Positions 8,844 to 17,299 are shown, counted from the stretch's first letter. The stretch is DNA of 64,000 bases from Paraglaciecola sp. T6c (GCF_000014225.1 NC_008228.1:310001-374000), one strand, 5' to 3'. The notes: generated from the letters alone by a model not told the origin. Program-made: numbers and translations.

Positions 8844-9689
8844 ATGCAAAATAGCGTAGATATTACCATTGAGAATTTTCAGCAAGTCATCTTACAAGAA
8901 TCCGCCACCAAATTGGTTATGGTTGAGTTTTGGGCCCAAGGTTATGAGCCTAGTGAGCAACTAGCGCCAGTATTGCAAGCGATTGCGAGCAAACAAGGTG
9001 AAAATCTATTGCATGCTCGAGTGGATTGTCAGGCACAGCCAGATATTACGGCGCAATTTGGCGTGCAAAACTTGCCTACGGTTATGTTGATTAAAGATGG
9101 CCAACCTGTTGACGGCTTCGCCGGTGTTGAAAGTGAAGCGAATATTCAAGCCATGTTAGATAAACACTTGCCTAAGCCTCAAGACGAATTATTTGCCCAA
9201 GCCACAGCCATGGCAGAGCAAGCTAATTACCAAGAAGCGTTTACCCTTGTAAAGCAGGCGTTCGATTTGGACCCTAACCGCGCTGATATTAAGTTGCTAT
9301 TGGCGGATTGCCAAGTAGAAGTAGGCCAGGTGAATCAAGCCAAGGAATTATTAGCGACCATTGGCTTGGTGGATCAAGACGGATATTACCGTGCTATTTT
9401 AGGTAAAATTGAATTGGCCGAGCAAGCCGCTGAGTCCCCCGAAATTATTGCTTTGCAGCAAGCACTGGAAAGCGACCCAGACAACTTAGATTTAAAAGTA
9501 AAATTAGCAGTACAATTGCGTCAAGCCAATCAGATCGAAGAAGCATTGGGTTTAATGCACTCTGTATTGTTAAAAGACCTGAACTTTCAAGATGCTAAAA
9601 AATTAATGCTAGATATGATCAACGCGCTGCCAGATGGTGAGCCTCTTAAATCTCAATATCGCCGTAAGGTGTATAGTCTGCTTTATTAA
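8844..9689 (+). CDS. cnoX: CnoX-like thioredoxin-fold co-chaperone with TPRs
   Basis: A 281-residue cytoplasmic protein. Residues 1-110 form a thioredoxin fold (VEFWAQGYEPSEQLAP at the active-site position, cis-proline in NLPTVMLIKDGQPV). The rest is made of TPR-like helices (about 115-280). The CxxC motif is absent; E. coli CnoX (YbbN) likewise has a non-reducing site. Cys62, in RVDCQAQPD, lines up with the cysteine through which E. coli CnoX captures clients under bleach stress before handing them to GroEL or DnaK. Length and architecture fit CnoX well. A good terminator follows, and the gene appears monocistronic. Confidence 0.85.
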   Translation: MQNSVDITIENFQQVILQESATKLVMVEFWAQGYEPSEQLAPVLQAIASKQGENLLHARVDCQAQPDITAQFGVQNLPTVMLIKDGQPVDGFAGVESEANIQAMLDKHLPKPQDELFAQATAMAEQANYQEAFTLVKQAFDLDPNRADIKLLLADCQVEVGQVNQAKELLATIGLVDQDGYYRAILGKIELAEQAAESPEIIALQQALESDPDNLDLKVKLAVQLRQANQIEEALGLMHSVLLKDLNFQDAKKLMLDMINALPDGEPLKSQYRRKVYSLLY

Positions 9690-9748
9690 CGATAAATGAC
9701 TTCAAGGGCGCATCTCAATGTGCGCGTTTAAAAGCAGGGAAATTCAAT

Positions 9749-9779
9749 AATACCAAGGCCATTCCTTGGTATTTTTTTA
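9749..9779 (+). terminator. Terminator of cnoX
   Basis: A perfect ten-base stem (AATACCAAGG / CCTTGGTATT) with a five-base loop (CCATT) is followed by a run of seven T. It lies 60 bases after the cnoX stop and also faces the convergent LysR gene. Confidence 0.9.
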
Positions 9780-9824
9780 TTTGTTTTTCACCGTACTACA
9801 GGTATTTCAGGACATATTGCGGGC

Positions 9825-10709
9825 CTAGCATTGGCTAAAAGCCTGTTTTACAAATTCGAAGAAGGCTTCGGCTTTACGGGTCGCTAAACTATTTTGCGGG
9901 CGTAAAAACCAGACTGGAGCCTCTGGCGAAGCAAGTACGTTGGGCAATACTTCTACTAATTTCCCCTCTTGGATGCAGCGCTTAATCGCAATTTCTGATT
10001 TTATGCCAATGCCGTGACCCGCACGCAGCGCTTGGGTCATATTGTCAGAATTAGAAATCGTAAACCGAGTTTTAGTATTCAAGGCAAATACGCTGCCATC
10101 ATTATGTAAAAGTTTAAGCTGCTTTTGCCATGGCAGGGCGACAAAACGGTGCTCGGTGAGCGCTTGTACGTCAGAAATAGGTGGGTGTTGTGCTAGGTAA
10201 TGGGGCGAAGCACATAAGATCCGCTTGTTGTTAACTATTTTACGCGCCAGTAATCCTGAGTTTGCTAAGGTGCCCACCCGAATCGCAACGTCTTGGGCAT
10301 CGTCCACTACATTGACGAACTGATCGGTCACCAGAAAATCTAAAATAACGTCAGGGTATTGCTGCTCAAACTTGACGAGGTTAGGCAGGATATAAATCGA
10401 AAATATCCAAGGTGGCAGTGTCACCCGCAATCGTCCACTGATCGCACTGTCTCTGGCGCCAATGGCAAACTCGGCATCATACAGGGCAGCTAAAATATCT
10501 CCCACACGTTGATAAAACTCTTCCCCTTCGGCGGAAGGGCGCACATTACGACTATCTCTAAATATTAAAACCGTGCCCAGAATGCGTTCAAGTTTAGACA
10601 GCCTGTGGCTGACTGTGGCAGGGGATATGTTTAAAGCGCTGGCCGCAGAAACCACTCCTTTGTTTTCTACTATGGCAATAAAGGTTTCTAATTCGTTGAT
10701 TGTGTACAT
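9825..10709 (-). CDS. LysR-family transcriptional regulator
   Basis: A 294-residue regulator. Residues 1-60 are the winged helix-turn-helix (MYTINELETFIAIVENKGVV, then AASALNISPATVSHRLSKLE), and residues 90-290 the periplasmic-binding-protein-like effector domain (GRLRVTLPPWIF, VAIRVGTL). It is divergent from the peroxiredoxin-like gene, with 132 bases between the two starts. This is the standard layout for a LysR protein controlling its neighbour and itself, so it probably regulates the peroxiredoxin-like/HAD pair. The subgroup looks like the CrgA/PA0477 type, with an effector that cannot be predicted. Confidence 0.9.
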   Translation of the reverse strand: MYTINELETFIAIVENKGVVSAASALNISPATVSHRLSKLERILGTVLIFRDSRNVRPSAEGEEFYQRVGDILAALYDAEFAIGARDSAISGRLRVTLPPWIFSIYILPNLVKFEQQYPDVILDFLVTDQFVNVVDDAQDVAIRVGTLANSGLLARKIVNNKRILCASPHYLAQHPPISDVQALTEHRFVALPWQKQLKLLHNDGSVFALNTKTRFTISNSDNMTQALRAGHGIGIKSEIAIKRCIQEGKLVEVLPNVLASPEAPVWFLRPQNSLATRKAEAFFEFVKQAFSQC

Positions 10710-10841
10710 AAAGTGGGGCCGACGTTTACTGATTCGAAAATATTAAACCATGCTTTCGGTTTTACCTGCTAGGTTTTAATTTGTCTAACCCCATATCTTA
10801 CCCATACATAGTTAACGCCGTATTTTAAGCAGGAGATAATC

Positions 10842-11492
10842 ATGTCGCTACAGGCGCAAATAGCCGAATACGAAAAACAGAAAAATGCCACCGCGCCCAA
10901 GGACGTATTAAACGTTATGGCCCTAGCCACCAGTGATTTGATGGCAACGGATATTTCTTCTGATGCTTTACAAGTGGGGGATTACGCGCCTGATTTTAGT
11001 TTGCCAAATGTGCATGGTAAGCTCGTCACCTTAGCTGAAATGCTGGCCCACGGGCCCGTGGTGTTAAATTTCTATCGCGGTGGTTGGTGTCCTTATTGCA
11101 ACTACGAGCTTCGAGCATTTGAAGAAGTGCTGGAACGCATCGAAGATTTAGGGGCGCAGTTGGTGGCAGTGTCCCCCGAAACGCCAGATAACTCACTCAC
11201 CACCAAAGATAAAAACGAGTTGTCTTACGCTGTATTGTCAGATGTGGGCAACAATGTGACGAATGACTACGGTCTGGTATTTAGCCTAGACGAGCGCTTA
11301 CGGCCAATTTATTCGCATTCAGGAGTAGATCTTCCCGCTTTTAATGGTGATGACACCTTCAATTTGCCCATGCCTGCAACGTATGTCATCAATCAAAGCG
11401 GCCAAATTGTGTATGCGTTCGTATCTGAAGATTACACTAAGCGCTCAGAGCCATCTGAGGTCTTGAAAATTTTAACCACACTTGATAACTAA
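10842..11492 (+). CDS. Peroxiredoxin-like (AhpC/TSA) family protein
   Basis: A 216-residue thioredoxin-fold protein of the AhpC/TSA class. The core runs from VGDYAPDFSLPNVHGKLVTL (about 45-64), through FYRGGWCPYCNYELRAF with cysteines 83 and 86, to LPMPATYVINQSGQIVYAF. Unlike classical peroxiredoxins (Thr-x-x-Cys), the site is CPYC, as in thioredoxin/glutaredoxin, so it may be a thiol-disulfide reductase or an atypical peroxidase. An N-terminal helix (1-40) precedes the fold. AGGAG lies nine bases before the ATG. It is divergent from the LysR regulator and 15 bases upstream of the HAD gene, suggesting one oxidative-stress or detoxification unit. Confidence 0.85.
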   Translation: MSLQAQIAEYEKQKNATAPKDVLNVMALATSDLMATDISSDALQVGDYAPDFSLPNVHGKLVTLAEMLAHGPVVLNFYRGGWCPYCNYELRAFEEVLERIEDLGAQLVAVSPETPDNSLTTKDKNELSYAVLSDVGNNVTNDYGLVFSLDERLRPIYSHSGVDLPAFNGDDTFNLPMPATYVINQSGQIVYAFVSEDYTKRSEPSEVLKILTTLDN

Positions 11493-11507
11493 GCAGAGTA
11501 CCCATTT

Positions 11508-12287
11508 ATGCCCTTATTTATGCACTTATTTGTGCCTTTCGCAAAACGAACGCGGTTGATCACGCTAACCTTTCTTTTCTTTTCACTATTAGGAGCGAAC
11601 TTTATGGCTCATGCGGCCCCAAAACCTAAAGTTATTATTTTCGATGTAAACGAAACCCTTCTCGATTTAGAAACCATGCGCACCTCAGTCGGTAAGGCCT
11701 TAGATGGTCAAGAAGAGCTAACAACTTTATGGTTTTCAACCATGTTGCATCATTCGCTAGTGACCACAGTAACCGGTGACTACCAAGACTTTGGTAAAAT
11801 TGGCGTAGCGGCGTTAATGATGGTGGCGCAAAACAACAATATCGACATTACCGAAGAGCAAGCCGTAACCGCGATTAAAACGCCCTTACTATCTCTGCCC
11901 GCTCACCCTGATGTTAAAGCGGGGTTGACTGCCCTTAAAGCGCAAGGATTCAAAATTGTCAGTTTGACCAACTCGTCTAACAAAGGTGTTGAGACCCAGT
12001 TCAAAAATGCGGGTTTAACGGATTATTTCGATAAGCGCATGAGCATTGAAGACATTAAAGTTTACAAACCTGATCTGCGTTCATATGCATGGGCACTTGA
12101 ACAACTGAATATTAAACCTGAAGAGGCGCTAATGGTTGCTGCCCACGGTTGGGATGTCGCTGGTGCTAAAGCGGCAGGGTTACAAACCGCTTTTGTTGCG
12201 CGCCCAGGCAAAGCGCTTTATCCGTTGGCACAAGAGCCAGACTATATCGTAAAAGATTTAAGCGAATTGGTTGAAATACTAAAGTAA
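11508..12287 (+). CDS. Haloacid dehalogenase type II-like hydrolase, probably exported
   Basis: A 259-residue HAD-superfamily protein. The nucleophile Asp46 lies in VIIFDVNETLLDL, motif II is SLTNSS, motif III involves Lys in KVYKPD, and motif IV is VAAHGWDVAGAKAAGL. TLWFSTMLHHS resembles the type II (L-2-haloacid dehalogenase) cap. Residues 13-36 look like a signal peptide (KRTRLITLTFLFFSLLGANFMAHA, given here as a region). An internal in-frame ATG at 11604 has AGGAG eight bases upstream and would yield a cytoplasmic form lacking that segment. Which start is used is open; I give the longer one because the extension is a well-formed signal peptide. It follows the peroxiredoxin-like gene by 15 bases. 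Confidence 0.8.
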   Translation: MPLFMHLFVPFAKRTRLITLTFLFFSLLGANFMAHAAPKPKVIIFDVNETLLDLETMRTSVGKALDGQEELTTLWFSTMLHHSLVTTVTGDYQDFGKIGVAALMMVAQNNNIDITEEQAVTAIKTPLLSLPAHPDVKAGLTALKAQGFKIVSLTNSSNKGVETQFKNAGLTDYFDKRMSIEDIKVYKPDLRSYAWALEQLNIKPEEALMVAAHGWDVAGAKAAGLQTAFVARPGKALYPLAQEPDYIVKDLSELVEILK

Positions 12288-12346
12288 GCTGATGTCATGA
12301 CGTCAGGTGTTTGTTTGTGAACACCTGTGGACAAAAAATGCTTTTC

Positions 12347-12383
12347 AAGCCCTCGAATGCCTCGCCGTATTCGAGGGCTTTTT
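12347..12383 (+). terminator. Terminator after the HAD gene
   Basis: A perfect twelve-base stem (AAGCCCTCGAAT / ATTCGAGGGCTT) with a ten-base loop is followed by further T, making a run of five. It lies 60 bases past the HAD stop and ends the LysR-linked operon. Confidence 0.9.
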
Positions 12384-12465
12384 GTCTGTATTATTCGGTT
12401 TTGAGTTTTCATCATAAAAATTGTCTTTATACTCGATGTAGGTCAAAACAAAGAATAATAATAAC

Positions 12466-13392
12466 ATGCGCAAAATATTTGTGATGCTACTGGTAGTGGT
12501 TGTTGGGCTATTGCTCTGGCTTGGGGTGTGTTTATTACAAGACAGTCGAAGCACAGGCTTAGCTATTTTCAATAACACACTCAAGCTGATTGACCCCATC
12601 ACAGTCAATCATGATATTGCCTTTGGCGATGAGCCATGGCAAACATTAGATGTGTACCCCAGTGACAATTCGCACCCTGTGGCACCGGTTATCGTATTTA
12701 TTCACGGTGGAGGTTGGAATTGGGGAAACAAGTCTATGTATTATTTCGTCGCTCATGCCTTTGTTGCACGCGGCTACACAGTCGTTATTCCTGACTATAT
12801 TAAATATCCTGAAGGGCACTTCCCCCAGTTCATTGAAGATGGCGCAAAAACACTTGCTTGGGTAAAAGAGAATATTTCCCGCTATAACGGTAACCCGCAA
12901 CAAATTTATCTTGCAGGGCATTCAGCTGGGGCACACACCGGCGCGCTATTGATGACGGACAAACACTATTTGACTGACGTTGGCATAACTGTGGGGGATA
13001 TCAGCGGCTTTGCAGGCATAGCTGGGCCTTATGCATTTACCCCAGATTCACCAGAATACATTGCCACCTTCGGTGAAGAGAATTTTCACACAATGAAAGC
13101 CACTAGCCATGTTGATGGCGACGAGCCACCCATGTTGCTATTACATGCAATGGGTGACAACGCAGTGGGTGAATTCAATCAACAACAGCTAGCACAAGCC
13201 TTGCGTGATGCAAATCGGCCAGTGCAGACACGGCTTTACGGTGAAGAGATTAATCACATCAACATATTATTAAAACTGCATCCTTGGTTTGCAGGTAGCG
13301 TCGATACTGGGCATGACTTAGACGAGTTTTTTCAATTGCTTAGTGCACAGCAATTTAACGAGCTACGGCCTACCCACCAAGGGGCCAATTAA
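12466..13392 (+). CDS. Alpha/beta hydrolase (esterase/lipase, BD-FAE-like), membrane-anchored
   Basis: A 308-residue protein with an N-terminal membrane anchor or uncleaved signal (residues 4-25). The catalytic core has the oxyanion motif HGGGW (80-84), the nucleophile Ser153 in AGHSAGAH, a likely acid in HAMGDNAV (about 228) and a histidine in EINHINIL near residue 265. This combination (HGGG plus GHSAG) belongs to the hormone-sensitive-lipase/arylformamidase-like esterases. The active part would face the periplasm and act on short acyl esters or carbohydrate esters; the substrate is unknown. It has its own upstream region after a strong terminator and lies 30 bases ahead of the pentapeptide-repeat gene. 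Confidence 0.85.
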   Translation: MRKIFVMLLVVVVGLLLWLGVCLLQDSRSTGLAIFNNTLKLIDPITVNHDIAFGDEPWQTLDVYPSDNSHPVAPVIVFIHGGGWNWGNKSMYYFVAHAFVARGYTVVIPDYIKYPEGHFPQFIEDGAKTLAWVKENISRYNGNPQQIYLAGHSAGAHTGALLMTDKHYLTDVGITVGDISGFAGIAGPYAFTPDSPEYIATFGEENFHTMKATSHVDGDEPPMLLLHAMGDNAVGEFNQQQLAQALRDANRPVQTRLYGEEINHINILLKLHPWFAGSVDTGHDLDEFFQLLSAQQFNELRPTHQGAN

Positions 13393-13422
13393 CAGAAGTA
13401 TTTAACCGAAATAGGTAACGTA

Positions 13423-14010
13423 TTGGGCATTGAATATTACGATGACGAGATTGGTCATCAACACCCTTTAGCCAGTGAAGCTTGCTGGGAGAGCATAAGG
13501 TTCGAACAGTGCAGGTTCGAAAAGCTTGATTTGAGGGAAGGGCAATGGCGCTTTTGTGTATTTGATGAATGTGAATTTGTCGATTGTGATTTGTCGCTGC
13601 TGGCATTGAACAATAGCCAGTTTCACAGTGCCATTTTTATTCGCTGTAAATTATTGGCAGTTGACTGGACGCAAGCAGATTGGACTAGTCATTTGGGAAA
13701 CCCGCCAAAATTTAAAGACTGCATACTCAACTCCGGCTCTTTTTTTGGCTTGGCTCTGGGGGCTATACAGCTTATTGATTGCAAAGTGCATGATGTCGAC
13801 TTTACCCAAGCCAGTTTGCGTAAAGCGCGTTTTGTAGGCAGTGAGCTAGATCAAAGCCGCTTTCATAATACGACTTTGACTTCAGCTGATTTCACCCAAG
13901 CCCAGGGTTATCAAATAGATTTAAGGCAAAATCGTGTAGATAAGGCACGCTTTTCTCGCGTTGAGGCGTTGGGGTTGTTAGCAGCATTAGGGATTGAGTT
14001 AGTAGACTAA
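13423..14010 (+). CDS. Pentapeptide-repeat protein (TTG start)
   Basis: A 195-residue protein with repeated A(D/N)LxF-type pentapeptides in degenerate form (for example FEQCRFEKLDLREGQW, CEFVDCDLSLLAL, DVDFTQASLRKARF, SADFTQAQ). These should fold into a right-handed quadrilateral beta helix, as in Qnr and MfpA proteins that mimic DNA. It resembles the Qnr-like subgroup in length and in having aromatic centre residues, but I cannot assign gyrase protection. The start is a TTG with AGGT upstream; an in-frame stop lies just before it, and no ATG fits the repeat frame. It is probably translated together with the esterase, which ends 30 bases earlier. Confidence 0.75.
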   Translation: MGIEYYDDEIGHQHPLASEACWESIRFEQCRFEKLDLREGQWRFCVFDECEFVDCDLSLLALNNSQFHSAIFIRCKLLAVDWTQADWTSHLGNPPKFKDCILNSGSFFGLALGAIQLIDCKVHDVDFTQASLRKARFVGSELDQSRFHNTTLTSADFTQAQGYQIDLRQNRVDKARFSRVEALGLLAALGIELVD

Positions 14011-14045
14011 AGTTTGCATTTTGTGAGTTGAGCTAACAGTATCCG

Positions 14046-14108
14046 TGCCATCTGCCATCTGCCATCTGCCATCTGCCATCTGCCATCTGCCATCTGCCAT
14101 CTGCCATC
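14046..14108. repeat. Heptanucleotide microsatellite, (TGCCATC)x9
   Basis: Nine perfect head-to-tail copies of TGCCATC cover 63 bases, starting 36 bases after the pentapeptide-repeat gene stop. There is no variation between copies, so the array is young or kept uniform by slippage or gene conversion. There are no spacers, so it is not a CRISPR. It does not lie in a reading frame I can support. Confidence 0.97.
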
Positions 14109-14270
14109 TCATTCATGAAACGAGCCCTATGCAAGTTCAAGCAACTCACGCTTCTTCAATGGCAAAGCGATATTAGACTAATGGACAGGGCCTTCTATTT
14201 ACATTCAAAGACTGGTGCAAACCATTTAGGGAAAGCCTGATTTAAACAAGCCGGCTCAACAAACGTCTCA

Positions 14271-14503
14271 TCCAATGTAGTTAAATCCATCAGACTGCTG
14301 ATCCGTTGTGGGCATCTACGTGTTATGGCATGGCTCGGCGAAATCGGCATTGATAGCACCGAGATTGATACGTTGCTGCGTAGTCAGGGAAGCGCGTTAA
14401 CCGTTCTACGACAGTGTCCCCAAAACACACCACGCATATCTCAATATACTGGAGTCGGTAACAGCGACCTTCTTAGGCTTCTACATACATTGTCTAATCG
14501 TTA
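14271..14503 (+). pseudogene. Possible decayed transposase fragment
   Basis: One plus-strand frame reads LIRCGHLRVMAWLGEIGID, then a polar stretch, then PRISQYTGVGNSDLL, before a stop. The '...GEIGI...' and '...YTGVG...' segments recall the two regions of IS110/IS1111-type transposases (a 'GLLAEFGI' block and the IPGVGP helix-hairpin-helix), but the match is weak and there is no start codon, DEDD motif or terminal repeat. I list it only as a possible remnant in a decayed region. Confidence 0.2.
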
Positions 14504-14847
14504 ACCATTTTAGGTTGTGTTACTTTCTGCGCCTTAGAGATGGGAGCTTATTTTATGTAGCAACAAGGCATAGAAAACAATTCATTACACCGTCAGTAGT
14601 TTTTATCTGACGTGTGTAAAAAACTCTCAATTTTTCAGGAAGATACAGGCCTATTGATGATTAATAATAGGTAAGATAAGCAGTGAGGCAGTCGTTTATT
14701 TTTCTTTATCTTTATGATTCAAAACAGATTTTTAATTGGTGAACTCCTTATATAGCTTTTTGGCTTTAAAGGGTATCGATATTGCAAATACTGTTTTAGC
14801 ACAAGACCTAAGGTCTTGTTTAACTATTAATTTTAAAGAGAGAAACC

Positions 14848-15192
14848 ATGAAAACCTTATTGTCATTGACCACAGTAATCACTTTAGCCGCTGGTGGCTT
14901 TTTATTGAATGCGCAGGCTGATGAGAGTGTTTCCACCCAAAATTCCGCAGCAATGTCGGTGATGCCTGTTGAGCTACAGCAGTTAGAGGCAAAATTGACC
15001 GGCATGCAATATGACCTGTCAGACCGTAATACCAAATTGCGTGTTCAACGCGCCGCTTATTATTTTGGAATAGCGCGTAAACATGCCGACTCAGGTTGGA
15101 GTAAAATGGCTGTTGAACAAGCAACGCGGGGCCTGTCATTGCTTGAGTTAAGTAATATGCAGTACTTGCAAAGCGTTAACGTGCAAATGTAG
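14848..15192 (+). CDS. Small exported hypothetical protein (114 aa)
   Basis: The product begins MKTLLSLTTVITLAAGGFLL followed by NAQA, a clear signal peptide with likely cleavage around residue 24. The mature part of about 90 residues is mostly helical by composition: LQQLEAKLTGMQYDL, then RAAYYFGIARKHADSGW and QATRGLSLLEL. There are no cysteines or membrane segments after the signal. AGAGAG lies seven bases before the ATG. I do not recognise a family. The helical repeat spacing could suit a single TPR-like pair. Neighbours are a decayed region and an unrelated hydrolase, so context gives no clue. Confidence 0.65.
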   Translation: MKTLLSLTTVITLAAGGFLLNAQADESVSTQNSAAMSVMPVELQQLEAKLTGMQYDLSDRNTKLRVQRAAYYFGIARKHADSGWSKMAVEQATRGLSLLELSNMQYLQSVNVQM

Positions 15193-15455
15193 TTTTCGCT
15201 AGCTTTCTGGCTGCGAGCATCAAGCGCAGCCTCGCCGTGTTATCTTTTTAGTTAGCATGCGCTTCGCTCAATCATTTGCCTGCAGCTACCACTAGGTTTA
15301 CAACGAGCGCATCAAACATGCTCCGCTCAGTAATATTCTCGCTATCCGCGATCTTCAACTCTGGTCTTCTGGAAGCTAGGTCTTTCATATACAATTCAAT
15401 GGCATGTGATGTGTAAACCCAATCTCTTGATCTTCATGACCTAACTGGAAAAACG

Positions 15456-16493
15456 ATGCATCTACGATCCCGCTATTTAATGATTATTATGTGCTTTATC
15501 ACCACCCTAGCAAATGCTGCTCGCTCGCCCTTCGAATTAGCAGGCAACAGCATTCCTGCAGGTGAGCAGCGTTCATTTTTTGCCAACGTTACGGATACTG
15601 ATATGCAGGTCCCGATCACCGTTTTCCATGGGGTTGACTCAGGCCCGGTCTTGACCTTTTCTGCCGGAACCCATGGCGACGAATTCCCAGCAATCACAGC
15701 CCTACAACGCTTGCGCTCAGAGGTTGACCCAGCTGTACTCAAAGGAACGCTTATTCTTGTGCATGCGGCAAATTTGCCTGCGCTTCACCAATACGGCCTA
15801 AGCGCTCTGCATCCAAATGACAAAAAGAATCTAAATCGGGAGTTTCCTGGCAACGCCAAAGGTTCTGATACAGAGCGTCTTGCGCATTTTTTAACAGAAG
15901 AGATCATCGGCAGTAGTGACTATCTTGCTGACTTGCATTCAGGGAGCGCATATCAGCAACTATGGCCGCATATATACGCGCCCTTCGTGGGTGATAATGC
16001 ACTAGATGCTCGCACTCTGGCCTGGGCCAAAGCCTCCGGCATGCGTCATATCATTTTATACGGTGACCGCCCAAGAGATCCCGCCAATTCAATTAGTTAC
16101 CCGAATACAGCAATGACACGTGGCAAGCCCGGCCTGACGCTAGAGATAGGTGATCGTGGCCATAACGAAGAAGTAGACGTGCTGGCATATCTTGATGCAC
16201 TGCGCCGTCTAATTGCGGGTATCGACATGCTTCCTAGCACCTTACCTGCTTCAGAAGGTCAAACTATTTACGAACAACTTGTCGAAGTAGAAACCCCAGT
16301 AAAAGGCTTTTTTGAGTCTAAGTGTGAAATTGGCGAATTTGTACAGCAAGGGGCGCTACTAGGGATAGTGCGCGATTACTTTGGTGAACCTATCGCTGAG
16401 CTTCGGGCGCCAAACCGCGGTGTGGTGTTGATGCTTCAAAACGCGCCGCCAGCGAACAAAGGGGCAGCGTTGATAACCATTGGTGTCCAGTAA
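15456..16493 (+). CDS. Exported succinylglutamate desuccinylase/aspartoacylase-family protein
   Basis: A 345-residue M14-like zinc hydrolase with an N-terminal signal peptide (MHLRSRYLMIIMCFITTLANA). Zinc ligands are visible as His73 and Glu76 in GTHGDE and His161 in LADLHSGS. NLNREFPG (125-132) matches the substrate-binding arginine loop of the AstE/AspA family. The C-terminal 90 residues (VETPVKGFF...GIVRDYFGEPIAELRAP) form the beta-barrel that closes the site, with biotinyl-like character. The catalytic Glu is probably in LEIGDRG. Cytoplasmic relatives deacylate N-acyl amino acids; an exported version would act in the periplasm on an unknown amide. It stands alone on both sides. Confidence 0.85.
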   Translation: MHLRSRYLMIIMCFITTLANAARSPFELAGNSIPAGEQRSFFANVTDTDMQVPITVFHGVDSGPVLTFSAGTHGDEFPAITALQRLRSEVDPAVLKGTLILVHAANLPALHQYGLSALHPNDKKNLNREFPGNAKGSDTERLAHFLTEEIIGSSDYLADLHSGSAYQQLWPHIYAPFVGDNALDARTLAWAKASGMRHIILYGDRPRDPANSISYPNTAMTRGKPGLTLEIGDRGHNEEVDVLAYLDALRRLIAGIDMLPSTLPASEGQTIYEQLVEVETPVKGFFESKCEIGEFVQQGALLGIVRDYFGEPIAELRAPNRGVVLMLQNAPPANKGAALITIGVQ

Positions 16494-16635
16494 TTCACTG
16501 GGAAGTGCAAATGGTCTTTGCACTTCTGACTTTACTAATCTCAATATGAATTCCATGTTTCATGTTATCTTTGCTGGCATACAATGCGCTGCGAAGAGCT
16601 CTTCGTCGCTTGATGATGTTTAAAAGGGTTGCGTG

Positions 16636-17058
16636 ATGATTAATACCAAAATATATAAAGCGGTTTATGGCCTATCTGAAAAGTTGATGACGGCTGCTAA
16701 CAAGAACGACCAGAAGGCGTTTGATCGTCTTTACGATGAGTTGAAAGCACTTTGCCTTGAGCATCAAAATACCAATAAAGATCACCCTGAGCAGTGGGAA
16801 ACACTGGCCGATTTCACCGAAGATCTAAGCGATGCAGTGCTTATTTACCAAAAAGCGTTAGACAAGGCTACGGCGATAAACTCGAAAGACCATATGTCAT
16901 CTATCGCCTATTCGATGGCGAAACTGCAAATAGAGTTGAATCGCACAGGTGAGGCAATTAAGAACTTACAGGCTGCGAAAATCAGTGCCAATAAAATCGA
17001 AGATAAAGAGCTCAAAGCAGAGATTGATGAGTTATTAACGTCGTCGCTCATTGCCTAA
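16636..17058 (+). CDS. Hypothetical helical (TPR-like) protein
   Basis: A 140-residue cytoplasmic protein starting MINTKIYKAVYGLSEKLM. It appears entirely helical, with repeats of amphipathic helices (DQKAFDRLYDELKALCLEH, LSDAVLIYQKALDKATAI, SIAYSMAKLQIELNRTGEA, then IKNLQAAKISANKI) that resemble two or three TPR units. No catalytic residues or membrane segments are seen. The ATG at 16636 follows AAAAGGG by seven bases; a GTG one codon upstream is the alternative. I do not recognise a named family. It lies 25 bases ahead of the Trp-rich small protein and may be co-transcribed with it. Confidence 0.7.
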   Translation: MINTKIYKAVYGLSEKLMTAANKNDQKAFDRLYDELKALCLEHQNTNKDHPEQWETLADFTEDLSDAVLIYQKALDKATAINSKDHMSSIAYSMAKLQIELNRTGEAIKNLQAAKISANKIEDKELKAEIDELLTSSLIA

Positions 17059-17083
17059 TTACATGCTTAGTTAAAGGCCGTGT

Positions 17084-17299
17084 ATGCATCAAATTAACCC
17101 TAAAAAGTTACTCAACAGCAAATGGACGGCGGTAAGGCCCCAGAACAAAGAAAAGCACTTCATTGTCTCTGAAGTAGAGTTTGATGAAGAAGGTGCAGTG
17201 CTAATCTGCTGCATTGAAGCTGTGATGACAAAACGCGCTACCTCTATAGATTGGCAGGAATTAAAAAACAGCGGCCAATGGCAACAAGGTTGGAAATAG
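17084..17299 (+). CDS. TIGR02450-family Trp-rich small protein
   Basis: A 71-residue protein reading NPKKLLNSKWTAVRPQNKEK near the start, EAVMTKRATSIDWQELK in the middle and WQQGWK at the end. This is the full pattern of the TIGR02450 family of small tryptophan-rich proteins, with conserved 'KLL.SKWTA..P.N.EKHF' and a C-terminal 'W..GWK'. The function is unknown; the family occurs in Gammaproteobacteria and cyanobacteria and has a single-domain beta fold by prediction. The gene is complete and follows the TPR-like gene by 25 bases. Confidence 0.9.
   Translation: MHQINPKKLLNSKWTAVRPQNKEKHFIVSEVEFDEEGAVLICCIEAVMTKRATSIDWQELKNSGQWQQGWK

Larger units (their letters stand above)
14011..14847. other. 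Gene-poor stretch with heptamer array and decayed sequence
   Basis: About 840 bases without an intact gene. It holds a nine-copy heptamer array at 14046-14108, a decayed coding-like segment around 14270-14510, and an AT-rich region before the small exported protein at 14848. The stretch from about 14590 to 14840 is rich in A and T and probably carries that gene's promoter. No rRNA, tRNA or terminator is visible. Confidence 0.6.

Noticed and set aside
14046-14108. Possible CRISPR array
   Set aside because: The unit is seven bases with no spacers and no cas genes nearby; it is a simple tandem repeat.
15209-15231. Hairpin GGCTGCG/CGCAGCC after the small exported protein as a terminator
   Set aside because: Seven-base stem with no T run directly after it.
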